A DNA stretch of 64,000 nt, taken from the NCBI GenBank assembly GCA_028554755.1, contig JAPTOF010000003.1:31080001-31144000 (forward strand). Reading direction: 5' to 3'. The DNA comes from Cordia subcordata (Eukaryota; Streptophyta; Magnoliopsida; Boraginales; Cordiaceae). The first letter of the stretch is position 1. Each line of letters starts with the position of its first letter. The notes beneath the pieces are model-generated. The model was not told the DNA's origin, did no database searches, and was given only the letters and a program-made list of their open reading frames with translations. The translations under genes and the position numbers were made by a program. Positions 46,701 to 60,636 of this stretch are shown here, one piece after another.

Positions 46701-49700
46701 ATAAATCCACAGCATTGGCTTTATGTCCTTAAGTGTTACATGTTGAAAAGAAAAGCAACTGGGAAGTAAAAAGAAGAACAAATTAAGAATAACAAAATCT
46801 TACGATCTTGTTGAACTTCTCGATTGTTGCCAATGCTATGGTGCCAAGTGAAATAATGCCTCTAGATCCTTCACTCTGCAGAAGCATGAAGGGTAAAGAC
46901 GGAAGCACTAGACAAAGAGTAGGAAGCAAAAGTTGCCAAGCTCATTTAAAACACTGTAAGATTGGGAAGTCAACCAAGAATTTGCAAATCTAATTTTGGT
47001 CATACTGCCAAGTACAAAAAAACAATCTTTAAGTGCAAGTAAATATAATGCTAACTCTAATATCACTAAAATCCAAAAAATTAGAAACACGAGCACATTA
47101 CACTTATTTGAGAAGCCAAACATTATAGACATCTATCAAAAGAGCAGAAGCATCCACACATCTCTAAGTGAAGTCACTCAAAATTGCAGAAAATTGGGTA
47201 AGCAAAAGTATTCATGCAAGTTTAAAGACAATATTAGTGTAGAAGGAATTGACTCCTAAGCATCCAGAGGTGACTACCACAATGCGACTGGATTCATTCA
47301 CATGGCAATCACCACAATATGCAATGCCAACAAATGACCTCAATCAATGCCACACTTTGTTTGGTGAAGGTAAGACAGAGACTCCAATTACCCATGATCC
47401 ATCCTTGAAGCACTTTTTAATAAGAGAGGTTTATTTCTACCGAAAAGAATTACAAGTGACAATGACAAGAAGCTCTTAATTGCATAACTGGAAGAAAACA
47501 TCATAATGCAAAAGTACATCCCAGACTCCTTAAAATTCCTGAACAGCTATCCATCTCAAGAAGCCTAAAAGCCTAAAAGCCTGAAACCATCATCTGGCTG
47601 GAAAATATATCCAACACAACTGATAAGGGACATAATACTGCCTCCACAATTCTGACAATTCTCTCAGTCCACAGAAAGCAAATTCTGGAAACTAAAGCTT
47701 TCTTCTAGTTCATAGCTTGGAACACAACAAAAATGTCTATCACTCAGAGTCTGAAGACAGATTCAGGATTCTTACCATAACCCCTTTCTACTACTGTAGC
47801 ACAATTAAAACAGCATGCACCAGTGCTATTGTAATATCAGAGACTTGCCTCTAAACAATTAGAAAGTGGTGCATATTAAACCTCCTAATATCATCTGAGC
47901 TTCTTAGATACAGAAAGATACTTTCACCAGCATACTTTGTACTACTTACCAGAAAAAGGAGCCGGAAGTTCGTCACAAACAATGTTCCAGCTTCGTCACT
48001 ATTAACAAGAACAACACCATATCCCTGGAAGCAAATTCTTAAATTCAGCAAACATTAATATATGCTGACAAAGGGAGAGACATTATACAAAAGCAAGATA
48101 TGACATGCAATGCTCCCTGACTCATCGACGCTGTCAATATCCGACAAAGGCATGTGCAAAAACAAAAAGTAGTAGATGTCTCAGAAGTCACGAGATAATC
48201 AGCAAGCAGTAAATCCATGATTTCATAAAGAACAGAATAACAATGTGATCTAGTTACAGATTACCACACAAAGAATGCAGGTCTCAACTGCATGCAACAT
48301 GGTATAACAGTTGAAAGATGAGAGACAAACACATAACATGCACATAGATGCGCACACACGTAGAGGGAAAGTCATAAACTCTCCCAACACTAACTAGAAT
48401 TTAAAACCTTAACATGCAAGTTAAAAGTGTCAGCAACTCCCTGCATGTTCTAGAATTTAAGATCTTCATATCTTGTGATGAAGGAAAGAAACATAAGCGA
48501 GTATATACTTGGGCATAGTTTGTGAAGATCACAAATTGGAGAGTATAAAGAGACCATGGTGAAAATAACAGGGGAAGATTTATATTCAGATGACACATTT
48601 TACTATCTCAAATCATCTGTTCAACAAAAAGAATGGAGCATACTGATCTGCAAATAGAAACTATATGTAAAGAAAATGAAAGTATTTCTTACTTCAGGGG
48701 CCTTTTTCTTTGCACTCAATCAACTGTCAAAAGATATTTGGGTCAAAATTACTTCCAGTGTCTTTTACTTTGCACAGAACTGTTTGGTCCAAATCAGGTT
48801 TGGTTACTATATGCAGAGTTTCAGAACTTGAAATTATTAGACAGTTATCGTTCACTGTATCAGCAATTCCATTCCCAATGTTCAGATGCCATAGAGTTTC
48901 TATTTGTTAAGACACTTCTGCAGCGATTAGCTATAATTATAAACATGCTGTATTCTAATCGATTTAGACTCCAGTAATTGGAACAAATAGCAAAGTCTAA
49001 CACGACTGTGATCTCTGCTAAATGTTTCTCAATTCAGTTTACAATATGGGGACTCGATTCATTTTTCAGAGTCGTATCAGTCACATCTTCGAAGTTGAGG
49101 AGAAAGTCATTGGTCAAACACAAAGTTGCAAAAGTGCACATCACTTTTCACTTGGGCAAGGGTTCTGGATATATAGGACATGATTCTCAAAACTTTCATG
49201 ATTAAGTACAAGCAAAGCACCCGCTCTTCAGTAAAGGATTTATCCCCTTTTTAGGGTTTTTTTACTTTGTCAATGACAATCTTCTCTTCGATACTATTAC
49301 ACAAACAAACAATAAATCTTCCACATTCTTTTTTTTTTTTGCCTCGAATAAGTAAACCTTCAATGTGATTTATGCCCTTGAGAAGAGCCAAAAAGAAATA
49401 ATCATACTTCAAATTTTAATTTGCATTTAACAAGTCAACTTTTGATAACAAGATAATCTCTGATGGATCAGATAGATAATTTGCATATTTAGCTTTGTCT
49501 TACTTATAGCAATGCAAATATGCACAAATTATATCATAAGTTCCAGTACACAAGAGATCATAGTAGGATTGGCACCAAAATCTTGCCCCAAAAATTGGAA
49601 TCACTGCTTAGGCGACATCAAAATAGTTATTAGCAAAATTTAGGTGATTAACTTGCTTTACAAATATCATGTCGCTAATTCTATTTGGATTCCATGCCAC

Positions 49701-50980
49701 ATCCTAAAATCATGTATTAATTCTTAGTTTGCACAATCTGGCTTCTGATTAGGACCTCAAGCCCTAATTCAAGCAATTTCTTCTTAAACACACGTACACA
49801 TGCAAATGCATATGTATTCTGCACTTCTATATTGCATCAGTCCCTCTCTAAGATGCAACACTTAATGTCATTATTGCAACTAAGATCACTTTATAAGAAA
49901 CCAAGGCAAAGATCAGTTCAACCTTATTAGTGACCTCTTAAGTAGCACAGTATAATAGCTGAAAACCAAAGTTTTGCAAGTTACACGAGAAATATAACTT
50001 ATATAAGAAATAGCAAAGGGAAAATGGATCATATGAGGGATTCTAATTACACTCCATTAACCAATATCTTTCTATTCCAAAGGCCTGCATTAGTTTTTGG
50101 TACAACTTCAACGTAAAACATCAATAAGCTCAGAAGAAGGGAACAAATCAATAGCCTCCATGCCAAAAAGAGGAATTTACGAACATTGAAATAATTTTGC
50201 CAAAATTTCTTCACTTTCCTTGTAAAATTATTACAACCTGGCATGCCAATATGCCCAGAACAAGGGAACAAATAAAATAGCATTCCTGCGAAAAAGATAA
50301 ATTGACCGCCACGTTGACAGATGTTTCTCTATTTCATTTTCTGTTGTTGTAATACTATTACAATATGCTAATGAAAAAAATCCAACTCATTACAGCTTAG
50401 TTCTTCCCACAAGTCCTTGACGTTAGCGAACAAATATCCAAGTCAAACAGCAAAAACGATAAACAAATATGTAACTTTTCCGCCTAGATTCTTCGTCATT
50501 CAGAACAGGCCAACCATCTAGAAATCACTTCAACACAGTCTCTTTACATGCTTGATATACAACTGTTGCCAATGCACTACATGCAACTTATGTAAAAACC
50601 TCTCACGAGAACAAAAACAAACACATGGTATACATACATACATATGTATGCCTACCTCTACTATAACCTGCTCGGCTTCAAGCAGTAAATGTCGTAAACC
50701 TTGCGGGACAGACCTCGAAACAGGCTACAATTCAAAATTAAGAGGAGAAAATACATAAAAACGATGAATTTAATTCAATTCAATAAATTAACAACAAAAT
50801 AAATTGAATTGGGAACCCTAGGCGGGAAGTGGAAAGAGGGGGCCAATAGATTACGTCAATTTTGGTCCATTCAAGGGCGTCCCAGCTACCGGCGCCTTCA
50901 ATCTTCTCGGACTCGGCGAGTCGAGGGTCCGAGTCACGCGACGAGGCGGATCGTGCGGAGCGACTTCTAGGCAGGGCCAT
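37717..50980 (-). CDS. MTM1: Phosphatidylinositol 3-phosphatase, myotubularin family, 844 aa
   Basis: Removes the 3-phosphate from PI3P and PI(3,5)P2 on endomembranes. Nineteen exons on minus: 50855-50980, 50656-50724, 47950-48024, 46804-46875, 45996-46065, 45318-45367, 43948-44237, 43764-43837, 43620-43683, 43328-43393, 42939-43038, 42723-42836, 41820-41989, 41277-41361, 40472-40669, 39642-39701, 39437-39501, 38591-38870, 37717-38223. All junctions are GT-AG and the phases give 844 codons, close to the Arabidopsis myotubularins (about 840). The GRAM/PH-like region begins [19 protein letters not shown] (66-84). The catalytic CSDGWDR is at 446-452, split across exons 13 and 14. The C-terminus has a short coiled-coil-like stretch ([16 protein letters not shown]) and ends SYFQSE. 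One conserved site differs: SWCHLG where SWCHPG is usual (L275). The gene symbol refers to the plant family; I cannot tell MTM1 from MTM2. Confidence 0.93.
42555..42682 (-). pseudogene. Decayed tandem copy of myotubularin exon 12
   Basis: It duplicates about 85 bp of the 3' part of exon 12 plus about 40 bp of the following intron. The true copy lies at about 42687-42816, so the period is about 132 bp. Shared runs include GAGTATCTAAGTAATCTCTA on plus. In the copy the donor GT has become TT and one base is lost in the coding part, so inclusion would shift the frame. A CTGCAG that could act as an acceptor still precedes it. Confidence 0.85.
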
Positions 50981-52034
50981 GTATGCGGTGGTTGAATAAT
51001 GCGGCGAGTCGACTCGGTGATGCCTTGCTTGTTGGCGTTTGGTGCTTAATTATTGTTAAGCTGCTGTTGTTGGCAAAGGGCAAAAAAAAAAAAAAAAAAA
51101 AATTGGAATAAATTAGGAAATGTTAAAAAGAGGAGTCGGTAAAGGTGACGTGTACTTTACCTGACGCCAGATATACAGAGTGACGTTTTGTTTAATTCGT
51201 GTTTGGGTTTAGTGTCTTTAGTGGGTTGGATTTGGTGATGATATTGGGCTGGTAATTGTTGGTGGTCTAGGATCCACTTGGTTGAACTACTAAATTCTTT
51301 TGCTAAGTTTACTTGGGCCTTAGGTTTGGGCTTACGTGGGTATGAGCTCCGCTTTTGCTTTATATCATTTTACCTAATTTTGGGTGATCAGACACCTCAA
51401 GCCCTGCCATAAGAATTATATATGGTTTCATTGAAAATTTTTATAGATGATGTAATGGAGATGCTCAAATCTTTAGTGGGTTTTCACTCCGTCCACCTCT
51501 TAGGTGTTAATTCCAAAATACTTAGAGCTGAGCTCATTGATTATCCTCTTCATCTTGTTTCATCACCTAGTTGTTTCTTCCTCTTGTTTTGATTATTTTG
51601 TGCTTCAGAGGTGAACAACATTCTTTTTATAAAGCGCTATTCGAATACTATCATTCATTTCAACTAAACATCTCCACTTACCTTATTATCATTAACACAT
51701 CCCACTCGTTTGTTGTTATGCAAAATCAGAAACTAATAGTTGATAATATTTAGTAGTGGAGAATTTTTTGCTAGCAATCTTAAACCAAATTGTACCCTTT
51801 CTTTTGTATTTTTCATTTGACACAATTTAATCCTCAATTGTCATCTTTTTCCTTCTCTTACTTTTTTTTTTTTTAGTTTTGTGGGAGGTCGAAATATTTA
51901 TACGATTAATCTTTAACGAGAAGTCTTTCCCCTTCTTTCTTTTCCTAACAAAAAATCCAAAATGGTTTGGGAATTTCATTAAAAATTCCTTGTCCAATTG
52001 ATTTGCCAAGACTTTGAATTGCTAACGATCAACA
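50981..52034. other. Myotubularin promoter region and spacer
   Basis: It contains a poly(A) run (51088-51106) close to the start codon and no recognised gene. TTTATATCATTTTACC at about 51358 is not a convincing TATA box for either strand. Confidence 0.5.
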
Positions 52035-52598
52035 CAAATGTTAATATGAGTCTATAATAAGTTTTGAACTTGATCAAAATTGAAAGTCTATGATAGGTTT
52101 TTGATTTGATGAAAATCAAAAGCCTATATAGCTTTGGACTTGACGGAAAAAAAAAATGAAAGCCTACATTACATTTTAGACCTGATTAAAATCGAAGATC
52201 CATATTAGGTTTCGACCTGATAAGAATTGAAAATTTATGTTAAGTTTCAGATCTGATAAAAATCGAAAGCCTATGTTAAGTTCAGATATGATGCAAATCA
52301 AAAACCCACATTATGTTTTCGACCTAATGGAAATTTGAAGGTCCATGATAAGTTTCGAACCCAATAAGATTGAAGGCAAATATTCCATTTTGGACCTAAT
52401 GAAAATTAAAAGTCCACAATAAGTTTTAGATCTGATCAAAGGTTCACGTTTAAGTTCTTGACATGATGAAAATTGAAGGATCGTTTTAAGTTTCAAACCT
52501 GATTAAGATCAAATGCCCATATTACGCATTGGACTGATGAAAATTGAAGGTGCATATTACGTTTTGGATATGATGAAAAATTGAAGGTCCATATTAGG
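52035..52598. repeat. 36-bp minisatellite, about 15 units
   Basis: Degenerate units of 35-37 bp start GA(C/T)CTGATGAAAATTGAAGG and run on to a segment like TCCATATTAAGTTTT. They follow each other without spacers from about 52066 to 52598, with a partial unit before. The period of 36 would keep a frame, but most units contain TAG or TAA, so it is not coding as it stands. Confidence 0.9.
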
Positions 52599-52758
52599 AA
52601 AAAAAAATGTCATATGATGTATATTGGAATTTGAAATTAATTTAAGATCACCCATATGTGTTATTTTCGAATATAAAGACTATTAGTCTATTATGATTAT
52701 GCATGTGACCACTTTGACCCATTTATTTAAGGGATAATGTACTTTTTGCACGTTAACA

Positions 52759-52798
<40 letters not shown>

Positions 52799-52979
52799 GA
52801 CGTGTTGTCAGCATTTAGTTTTGCTACCAAAAGCAGCATTGTATACACTAGAATCAATCAGTTGGCGAAGTACTCAAGAATACAAATCAATGCTCGTGTC
52901 GTGGCCAAGCAGTTTTGGTTAACACTAACCTATACAGTAATAACCTCAACTTATATAGATACATACATACATGCACAGA

Positions 52980-53011
<32 letters not shown>

Positions 53012-54276
53012 GACACACACACACATATAATAGATAATAAGATATTGAGGATACAGTGTGAAGAATCATTTTTTGCATACCATCAATGGGAGTAATTTGA
53101 TTTGAAAACTGCATTTGGGATATTAATATTGAGAATCCGTAATGAACAAGAAAACCAAGGGTCCTAAATTCCCCTTTTAGTTACATAGGATAATTTTTTA
53201 TTTTTTTCCTATGAGTCATGCATATGATTTTTACCACCAAAATATTAACAAAATGTCATTAAGACAAAAAAAAAAAGTTAAAATATAAAGTAGTTCTAAA
53301 AGTCCAATTAAAGGGAAGAAGGTCTCTACGATTGGTATGCAGAGTAAAATACTTGAACAGTTGACTAGAATTGAATGATACAGTGGTCAAACAATTCGGG
53401 ATAATAAAAAATAGTCTAAAATTTCTTTTAAGTTTCTAACCCGTTCATGTTTGTCAAATTCAATCATATCATAGGAACCATTGACTCCTATTCTAAAATT
53501 AATTTAGTTAATTTAGAAAGACTAATTCATCGTTTAAAATGGAAGGAAATAATCATGATAATATGTCCAACTGACAATTCCCAGAAATCGATGTGCCATT
53601 AATCCACATCATAAATCATGTGCAGCATAATAACTGTCAATTGAATCTCCAATTTTCTTTCCTTTGAACCGAAGAAAATTAAAAAAAAAAAAGCAAAAAG
53701 TGACTTTAAGAATGCCCACCTCTGGTTTTTTTTTTTAAGCCTAATTTTCCTCAGAAAGAAATAATGAAAGAAAATGAGATGAAACTTTGGCATCTATTAG
53801 TGATTACAACTAATTAATTTGGGTTCTTTAACTTCATCTATGGTGCTTTTCTATTAGGCTGCCCTTTATTGTAAGGGGGAAAAAAATGAAATACTCATAC
53901 TGTTTCTAATATTTAAAATCAATTTGAAATTTAGCGTAAAACTAATCATACTTAAAAATAAGCATAGTTAAACATTCAACTCTTCTGTACTTGTGCATTG
54001 TGAAACAAGGAAACGAAAAGTAAAATGTTTCATGAAAATGGAATATTTTCAGTTTCTCCATCATATATTGATCTATCAAATTGATTGCATTAAATCCCAT
54101 ACCATACTATCCTTTCCCATTTGCAGGTAATGGTTAGTTGTTAACCTTTTCATATGGGAAATATCACTATGCTTACAGTGTCTTGCACATGAATCCAATA
54201 TTTTGATCATCACAGAAATATCAGTACAAGCAACAGTATCCACTGCATATGAAAAATTCATATATTCTATTAATAT
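52599..54276. other. Intergenic DNA with (TA)n runs
   Basis: (TA)n microsatellites lie at 52761-52795 and 52979-53004, the latter followed by (AC)n. No gene or transposon ends found. Confidence 0.6.
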
Positions 54277-54686
54277 AAAAAGAATGGATTTTAGGAGTAC
54301 TATTCATTTGTGTTTTCCTTTACTAGGGCAAAAATGTCATTTACTCATCTTTACTTCTCTAAATATAGAAAAAGATTCACTTTTTTTTACCACTATTTAT
54401 TTATGGATCTTGTCCATGCATGAATTGTACCAAAAAAGTGGCAACATTGTAATAAATAAAAAAAATGCATAATTATCTACTAAAGTAAAAAGAATGGTTT
54501 TTAGGAGTACTATTCATTAGTGTTTTCCTCCACCAGGGCAAAAATATCGTTTATTCATCTTTACTTCTCTAAATATATAAAAAGATTCACTTTTTTAGCA
54601 CTATTTATTTATGGATCTTGTCCATGAATGAATTGTACCAAAAAAGTGGCAACATTGTAATAAATAAAAAAAATGCATAATTATCA
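54277..54686 (+). repeat. 210-bp tandem duplication
   Basis: Two units aligned at AAAAAGAATGG (54277 and 54487) share ATCTTTACTTCTCTAAATAT, TTATGGATCTTGTCCATG and TTGTACCAAAAAAGTGGCAA. They differ by few substitutions and small indels. Confidence 0.95.
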
Positions 54687-56353
54687 ATGAAAATTTGTAT
54701 AATATTTGCAATAGCAAGTTTGTAATTTTTATATTTGTCATGACACAATTATAATTCTATATTTACTCTTTTCTTATTTTTCCTTCCCTATCAAAATAAT
54801 TTCTTATTTCTTTTCTTACTTTTTTCCCTTAATCACGTATTTTAATTTTAATCTAATAAAGCAGATATTGGTTGGAATTTTTTTATTTTTTCCCCTTTCT
54901 TTCTGAATTAAAATAATGTGCATTCTCTTTTTTATTTCTACTAATCACATCTTTTCGATTTTGGATTTTTCATTTTTTCACAATCCAAGTTAGAGAAACT
55001 ATAAAGAAAACCACTCGATCAGGGTTAGACATGAGAATTTGGTTGAATTTTAAGTTCAAATATTTGATTTGTAGAGCTACAACTATTAAGTTAAACATTT
55101 AAAATTGCAAAACTTTATTTTTTTTGGACATTTGGGTTTTAGGTTTACTAATTTAGAGTATATTAAAGAATACATGGGTAAAATTGTATTGTGCTAATTT
55201 AAACTAAATTTAAAAATAGATTTTGGCTTTTACATAAGAATGAAAATTAATCCGTGTTTTTGAATTTTTTGGTTTAGAAATTTGAACTTCAAAAACAAAA
55301 CAAAACTATCCAATTAGGTAATAAAAATTATAAATCTCAATTATAATTTAAATACCCAGATTTTTGGTCTTTGAGTTTCTCGTTATCTTTTTTCCTATGT
55401 GTTTTTGTTTTTTTGTTAAATCTCATTAGGCTAATTGGGATTAAATACAAAAAAATACGAAAAGTTGAAGAAAATTAAATATAAAAATTTTAAGTTCATT
55501 TAAATTACAATATCTGAGTTTAAATAATTGTAAAATCATCTCAAATTATATTAAATTACTCATGAGAATAAAAAATAAAAATATTAACTTTTCAATTTCA
55601 TTTCGATATAAATTTTATATATGAAATTCTAATTCGATTTGATCAAGTAAAATCCAAAAAAAAAAAAAGAAAAGCATATATGCCCACCCTCATTTTCACC
55701 CAACTCCCTTTTATTATATTCTACTTTTTTTCCCTACTTTGTAATTAATCTTATCTCAAATTTGTCAAAACAGCAAAAGGCGTAAAATTAACACCTTTCT
55801 TGGTTTCAATTTTTACAAAAAAAATTGTAAATAGAAGTACAACTTATTTGACTCCTTTCAAGATTACTAAAGTTTCTTAGTAATTATTTATTATATAATT
55901 TAAATTTTGTATTACAATAATATTAGGCAATGTAGTTGTTGTACGGTGTTAATTTCCTATATGTGTGTGTGTGTATGAATATATACATGACACACTCATT
56001 GAGGAGGAGTATGTTAGGGAGAAACTTGGATTTCCAGGGATTGCGTGGAGGAATCATCAAAAGTAAATATGAAAGATATAAGGATATTCTCAAAAGGTTC
56101 ACACACAGGTAAATTGCGAATAAACATACCGCATAAGATTAAAAAAAAACAACACAAAACTAGAAACAAATTAAAGCTACGTTAACATATTTCCAGTATA
56201 TAGTATATCGTCATAAAGTAGCTAGGAAAAGTCGAAGAGGTTCTGCGCATCTCAAGCATGTTATGGGGAGTGCTAACCCTGCCCCTCATATAAACAAGTG
56301 CTTGTAATATCCATTATATATATGCGCAGACAACCACATATACATGTGTCTCG

Positions 56354-56399
<46 letters not shown>

Positions 56400-57170
56400 T
56401 ATTTATATATATATATATATATATATTTGTATCTATATGTATCTGCATTAGGAAACAAACAGGCACTTAAGAAATGGAACAAGAACTTCTAATATAAATG
56501 ACAGAGAAAATACTTCCAATACAAAATAAAATATATCAATTGTGACTCTAGCTAGGGGTGGATCAAGGGTAAAGCAAGTAAAGCATTTGTTTTAGGCCCT
56601 AAAGTTTAAAGTTTTGTAATTAAAGTTTATATAATTACTATATAAAAAGATTATTATTTACTTTTATTTTTAACAGAAAAACTATAAAAAGGTGCCCCAC
56701 AATTCTTAATAAATTTTATTGTTTCCTAATTAGTTGACAATAACTCTATGGTTAATTTTTCACAATTTGTATTCTTTCTCTTCAATTTTCTCTCCGTAAA
56801 AATTGGCATTTGTGGTTACTTCTATCAAATTCCTATATTTTTTATCCCTAATTCTCACTCACCAAAATTGTTATTAACGTTATTTTTATCAATTAAAAAA
56901 TGTGTTTTAAGTTTCCAAAATCATTTTTCCTACAACCTCTTTTTTTTATTCTATCTCTATTAATTTTTCTTTTTCCTATTGAGCACTATCATTTCATTAA
57001 AAGGCTCTCGAGAAATTATTCGTTCTTACTATCAAACTTTCAAAAATAGATTCTTTCAATTTAACCTTTAAATATTTTTATTTTTACCAATTTTTGATTT
57101 TATATTTTTATAGGTGTATATTTTTGGGTAAGTACGAGTTACGAGCAAGTATTTCTCATATTTAGTGGGA
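54687..57170. other. Very AT-rich intergenic DNA
   Basis: It holds (TA)n runs at 56357-56400 and 56404-56428. Around 56560-56620 the text GTTTTAGGCCCTAAAG is reminiscent of the GGCCTAAAGC motif in the inverted-duplication arms. No gene found. Confidence 0.5.
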
Positions 57171-57537
57171 GGGTAATTAGCTGGCAGATTTCTTAGCTAA
57201 CAAGGGAATGGAAGCTACAGGGTTAATCGTGATGAAGGATGTGAAAGGCTTTCAGCTTCTCAAAGGCATGATTCGATGCGATAGTTTAGGTCTTCCAAAC
57301 CTTAGGATTTAGATTTTTTGTTTTGATAATTATAAGAGTAGTAATATTACCTTATTTAATTTTTGGCATATATTTGCATTCATAGTTTTTGTCTTTATAT
57401 ACAGGTTGGCTTGTCAACTTGTCATTTTTAAGAATGAAGTAGAGGATAAAGCTTTAGTGCCCTACTTGTACTTTGTTCTCTTTTTGCAATAAAATACTAG
57501 GGGAGATGTCCCTCCCTTTCCACCCAAAAAAAAAAAC
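57171..57537 (+). mobile_element. LINE-1 3' end, 5'-truncated
   Basis: The end of a LINE RNase H domain is readable: LADFLANKGMEATGL, then a tail LLKGMIRCDSLGLPNL and a stop. The codon before LADFL is TAG where Gln is usual. A 3' UTR with AATAAAA at 57489 and a poly(A) run (57526-57536) follow. No target duplication is assigned. Confidence 0.75.
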
Positions 57538-57974
57538 TAAAATTTATAAAATACCTTAAAAAACAGCTCATGATAAATGCACTGACTACAGTGTCAACTG
57601 AGAAAGAAATGTTAGAAGAAATTGAGTAAAAGAATCTATACATACACTAAATAAAGTAAGATACATGCCATATTTAAAAATGTTACATATCTTTTTCCCA
57701 TGTATTATTTTTCTCTTCAAAATTTATTTTCATCAATTCATGTCATATTTTAATTGAGCAATATATCTAAAATCAAGTAATTTATACTAATTAAAGTCAA
57801 ATCCATATAATAATTTATTTCGTAATCTAAAATGACCATTGTCTTTTCAAATATAAATTATTTCATATTTAATTATTTATAGATAGCTCAACATTATATT
57901 TTCGGCCAACTAAATTAGTATCTACGTATATTATGACATAATATTTTTATTTTTTTAACGCTATGCTGGCATCA

Positions 57975-58015
<41 letters not shown>

Positions 58016-58430
58016 CTATGTATGCATGTATATATATAACCTCCTTCCGTATACTTCCATTAATTTTTTTCAAGATTATTTTATTTTACAAAAAATATAA
58101 CAATTAATTATCAATAATAAATAATATATCATACTTTTGTTACGTATCATATCTTACTTAAATTCTTGAATTTTATATGACATTTTAGTGAATTTTTGAA
58201 TTACAAATAATTTATCAATTATTAGATAATTTTTATTCAAACTCTTCCATTTTCTTTGATCGAGAAAATATGGTTTCTATTCAAAATTAGATATTGGCCA
58301 TTTAATTTTTCCTTCATGAGTAATTAGAATGATAGATTCTTACATTTCTACTATAATTGTTTGTTTATATGGATGTTAAAGATAAACTTATTTTTAAAAA
58401 TAAAATACATGACTTTTTATACATATATGT
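57538..58430. other. AT-rich DNA with a (TA)n run
   Basis: (TA)n at 57977-58011. No gene or recognised element otherwise. Confidence 0.6.
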
Positions 58431-59690
58431 GTGTGTACATGTATGTATGTGTGTGTGTATATATGTAGAATATTTCAAATATATATTATATAACTTTTAA
58501 CTATAATATTTAAAAGTAATACACTTAGATTAATCCTATCCCTCTTTTTTGTTTTGTAATTCTTATATAACGTCATGTCCTTCAATACATAATTAGCAAT
58601 AAAAACTAACAAACAATAAAATTTTAAAAGATATATTAGTATTTCATCATCAATTAGAATACAAAATTTTATCATAAGGAAATACATGAAGAAAATATAT
58701 TTGCCCGTGTATCACACGGATATTCTCTAATTTAACTCATATAGTAACTTTGCATACCAAAATTCAGGAAACAAATTTTAAATAAAATTTATAAAAGGTC
58801 TCGTATTAATCTTTTGCTTTAGGCCTCCAAATCTTTTGAGCTAGCCCTGGCTGACTAGAAATTTTAATAGTGCCCGAGGTAGTACATTATAAGAAAAAAT
58901 GTCGAGTAAATAATAAGAAGGGAATTAGGAATCAACCACTCAATCTTCACTAGAAGCTTGCAGAGGATATTTTGAAATAGAAGTTGGAAGTAACTTTTTT
59001 AGACCCTCCTGGGACTAAATGAGGAAGTTAAAAGTAGTAGTGAAAAAGAAAGCAAACACCACAATGATCCGAATTTTAGAAAGATATCACACGAGCAGTG
59101 GTTTTCAACAGAAGAAATCAAGTTCGGTGCCAACCTTCTTTGGGTGGCAGTAGGTTCCATAGTAGCTGAAGAGTATAACACAAATAACAAAAATGATTAG
59201 TAGATTGGCATGAAAATATTAGCAAATAACAAATAGCATAAAGAAAAGAATTAGTGGGTGAAAGAGAAAGGAAAGATCGCTACCTCCGTTTTCTCTTCTC
59301 ATCGCTATAAATGCTATATGAAAAATGCTTATAGAGTAGAAGAACCAAGCGTACACTATATCATAGATATATGCATGCCACCTACTGCATGGAAAATTCT
59401 CTGAAGTGAGTGTTGTTTTGGAATGATCCAACGAGCTTGTGACATGCAGTGATGGTGGTTAAGCGCCAATTTGAAGCTTGTCCTCGTTATTTGCATAATT
59501 TCAATTTGGCTCCAAAGAGTGGATGAAAATGACCTTATTTCAAGTAACCAGTGAAATGCGTAGGAGTTGATAATTTTTTCTTTTTCAATGCAATGGGTAA
59601 CCATGCAAAGGCAGGCATCAAGTCTTTTATGTATGTGTGGCATCATAGCGTTGACATGTAAGAGTGGTTACAATGGTTGCGAAAACGACT
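58430..59690 (-). repeat. Right arm of long inverted duplication
   Basis: On the minus strand it matches 1-351 plus 2784-3700 with many small substitutions, and is continuous where the left arm carries the Helitron (empty site at 59311/59312). At its inner end it runs into a (TATG)n/(GT)n tract corresponding to the (TA)n/(CATA)n of the left arm. It carries no intact gene. Confidence 0.85.
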
Positions 59691-60636
59691 TTGGAAAAAG
59701 TCTATGCATCTATATCTCTATCTATCTCTATCTATATACAATATTGGCAATTCTAACATGTGTACGACAATAAATTTTAACATATTCTACTTATACTACC
59801 AAATGTATTATGTGTAAGCGTAATATAAGATCGTATACATGAATTTACAATATAAAATTCAAATACATAATTGATAGCGGAAGCACATACCTGTTTAAGC
59901 CATTATTGTTAAAGAATTATTGTTGAAGAAATAACTGTCACCCAATCTAGAATTAGATCTTTCTGACCTTACTCTACTCAATATTAACAGATATTTATAA
60001 GAATAACTGTTAGGTTAAGAGTAGGAGACGGAATCTAGCCCTATTTATAATAAATTCTGATAGTCCTACCCATAAAAGGATTTATCAGAATATATGGGCC
60101 TACGCATAAAAGAACCGTATAGATTTATGAGGTGGGCTAAAACCAATATGATCATAAAGCCCAACTTGTGAACCAGATATTCAACCTATTTTATAAAACC
60201 AAAAATAATTAACGGTAGCCCGCTTTAAAGAGAAATTTTATAACATTACGTACTAAGGGAATGACGGGGATCATATTAAAATGTAGATCATACTTTACAT
60301 TTAATTAATAGATTAAGCCAAATTCTATTTTAGAAATGTAAATATCAACTGAAATCATAACATTAATAAGAGTAGTTTACGAAAATACTTTATAATACAC
60401 AGCAGTCGTCTAACACTTGAAATGTTACAATTATTTGAAGATACTATTGTACTATTTATGATAAATTTTAAAACACCTTTTGGTAGACAACATTTTCTGC
60501 GTTTGAAGCAGCGCCAGATGATACAAAGACACAAACAAAATAACATGCACACATATGTACGATGAACCGCACGAGGGAAGACCAAAACGAGTAAGAGACC
60601 ATCTACTATTTCAAAAGAACAAAAAATTATTTTTAC
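59691..60636. other. Spacer, possible old LTR fragment
   Basis: 59860-60240 contains GATAGCGGAAGCACATACCTG and several GGGCC/GCCCA-type motifs of the sort found near LTR ends, but I could not find paired ends. 60440-60636 may hold decayed coding sequence downstream of the ALKBH8-like exon. Confidence 0.35.

Noticed and set aside
52311..52496. Protein with a repeated IRSKT motif
   Set aside because: It is the translation of the minisatellite; the frame is short and neighbouring units carry stops.
59860..60240. Solo LTR
   Set aside because: Some motifs suggest an LTR but no paired TG...CA ends or target duplication could be found.
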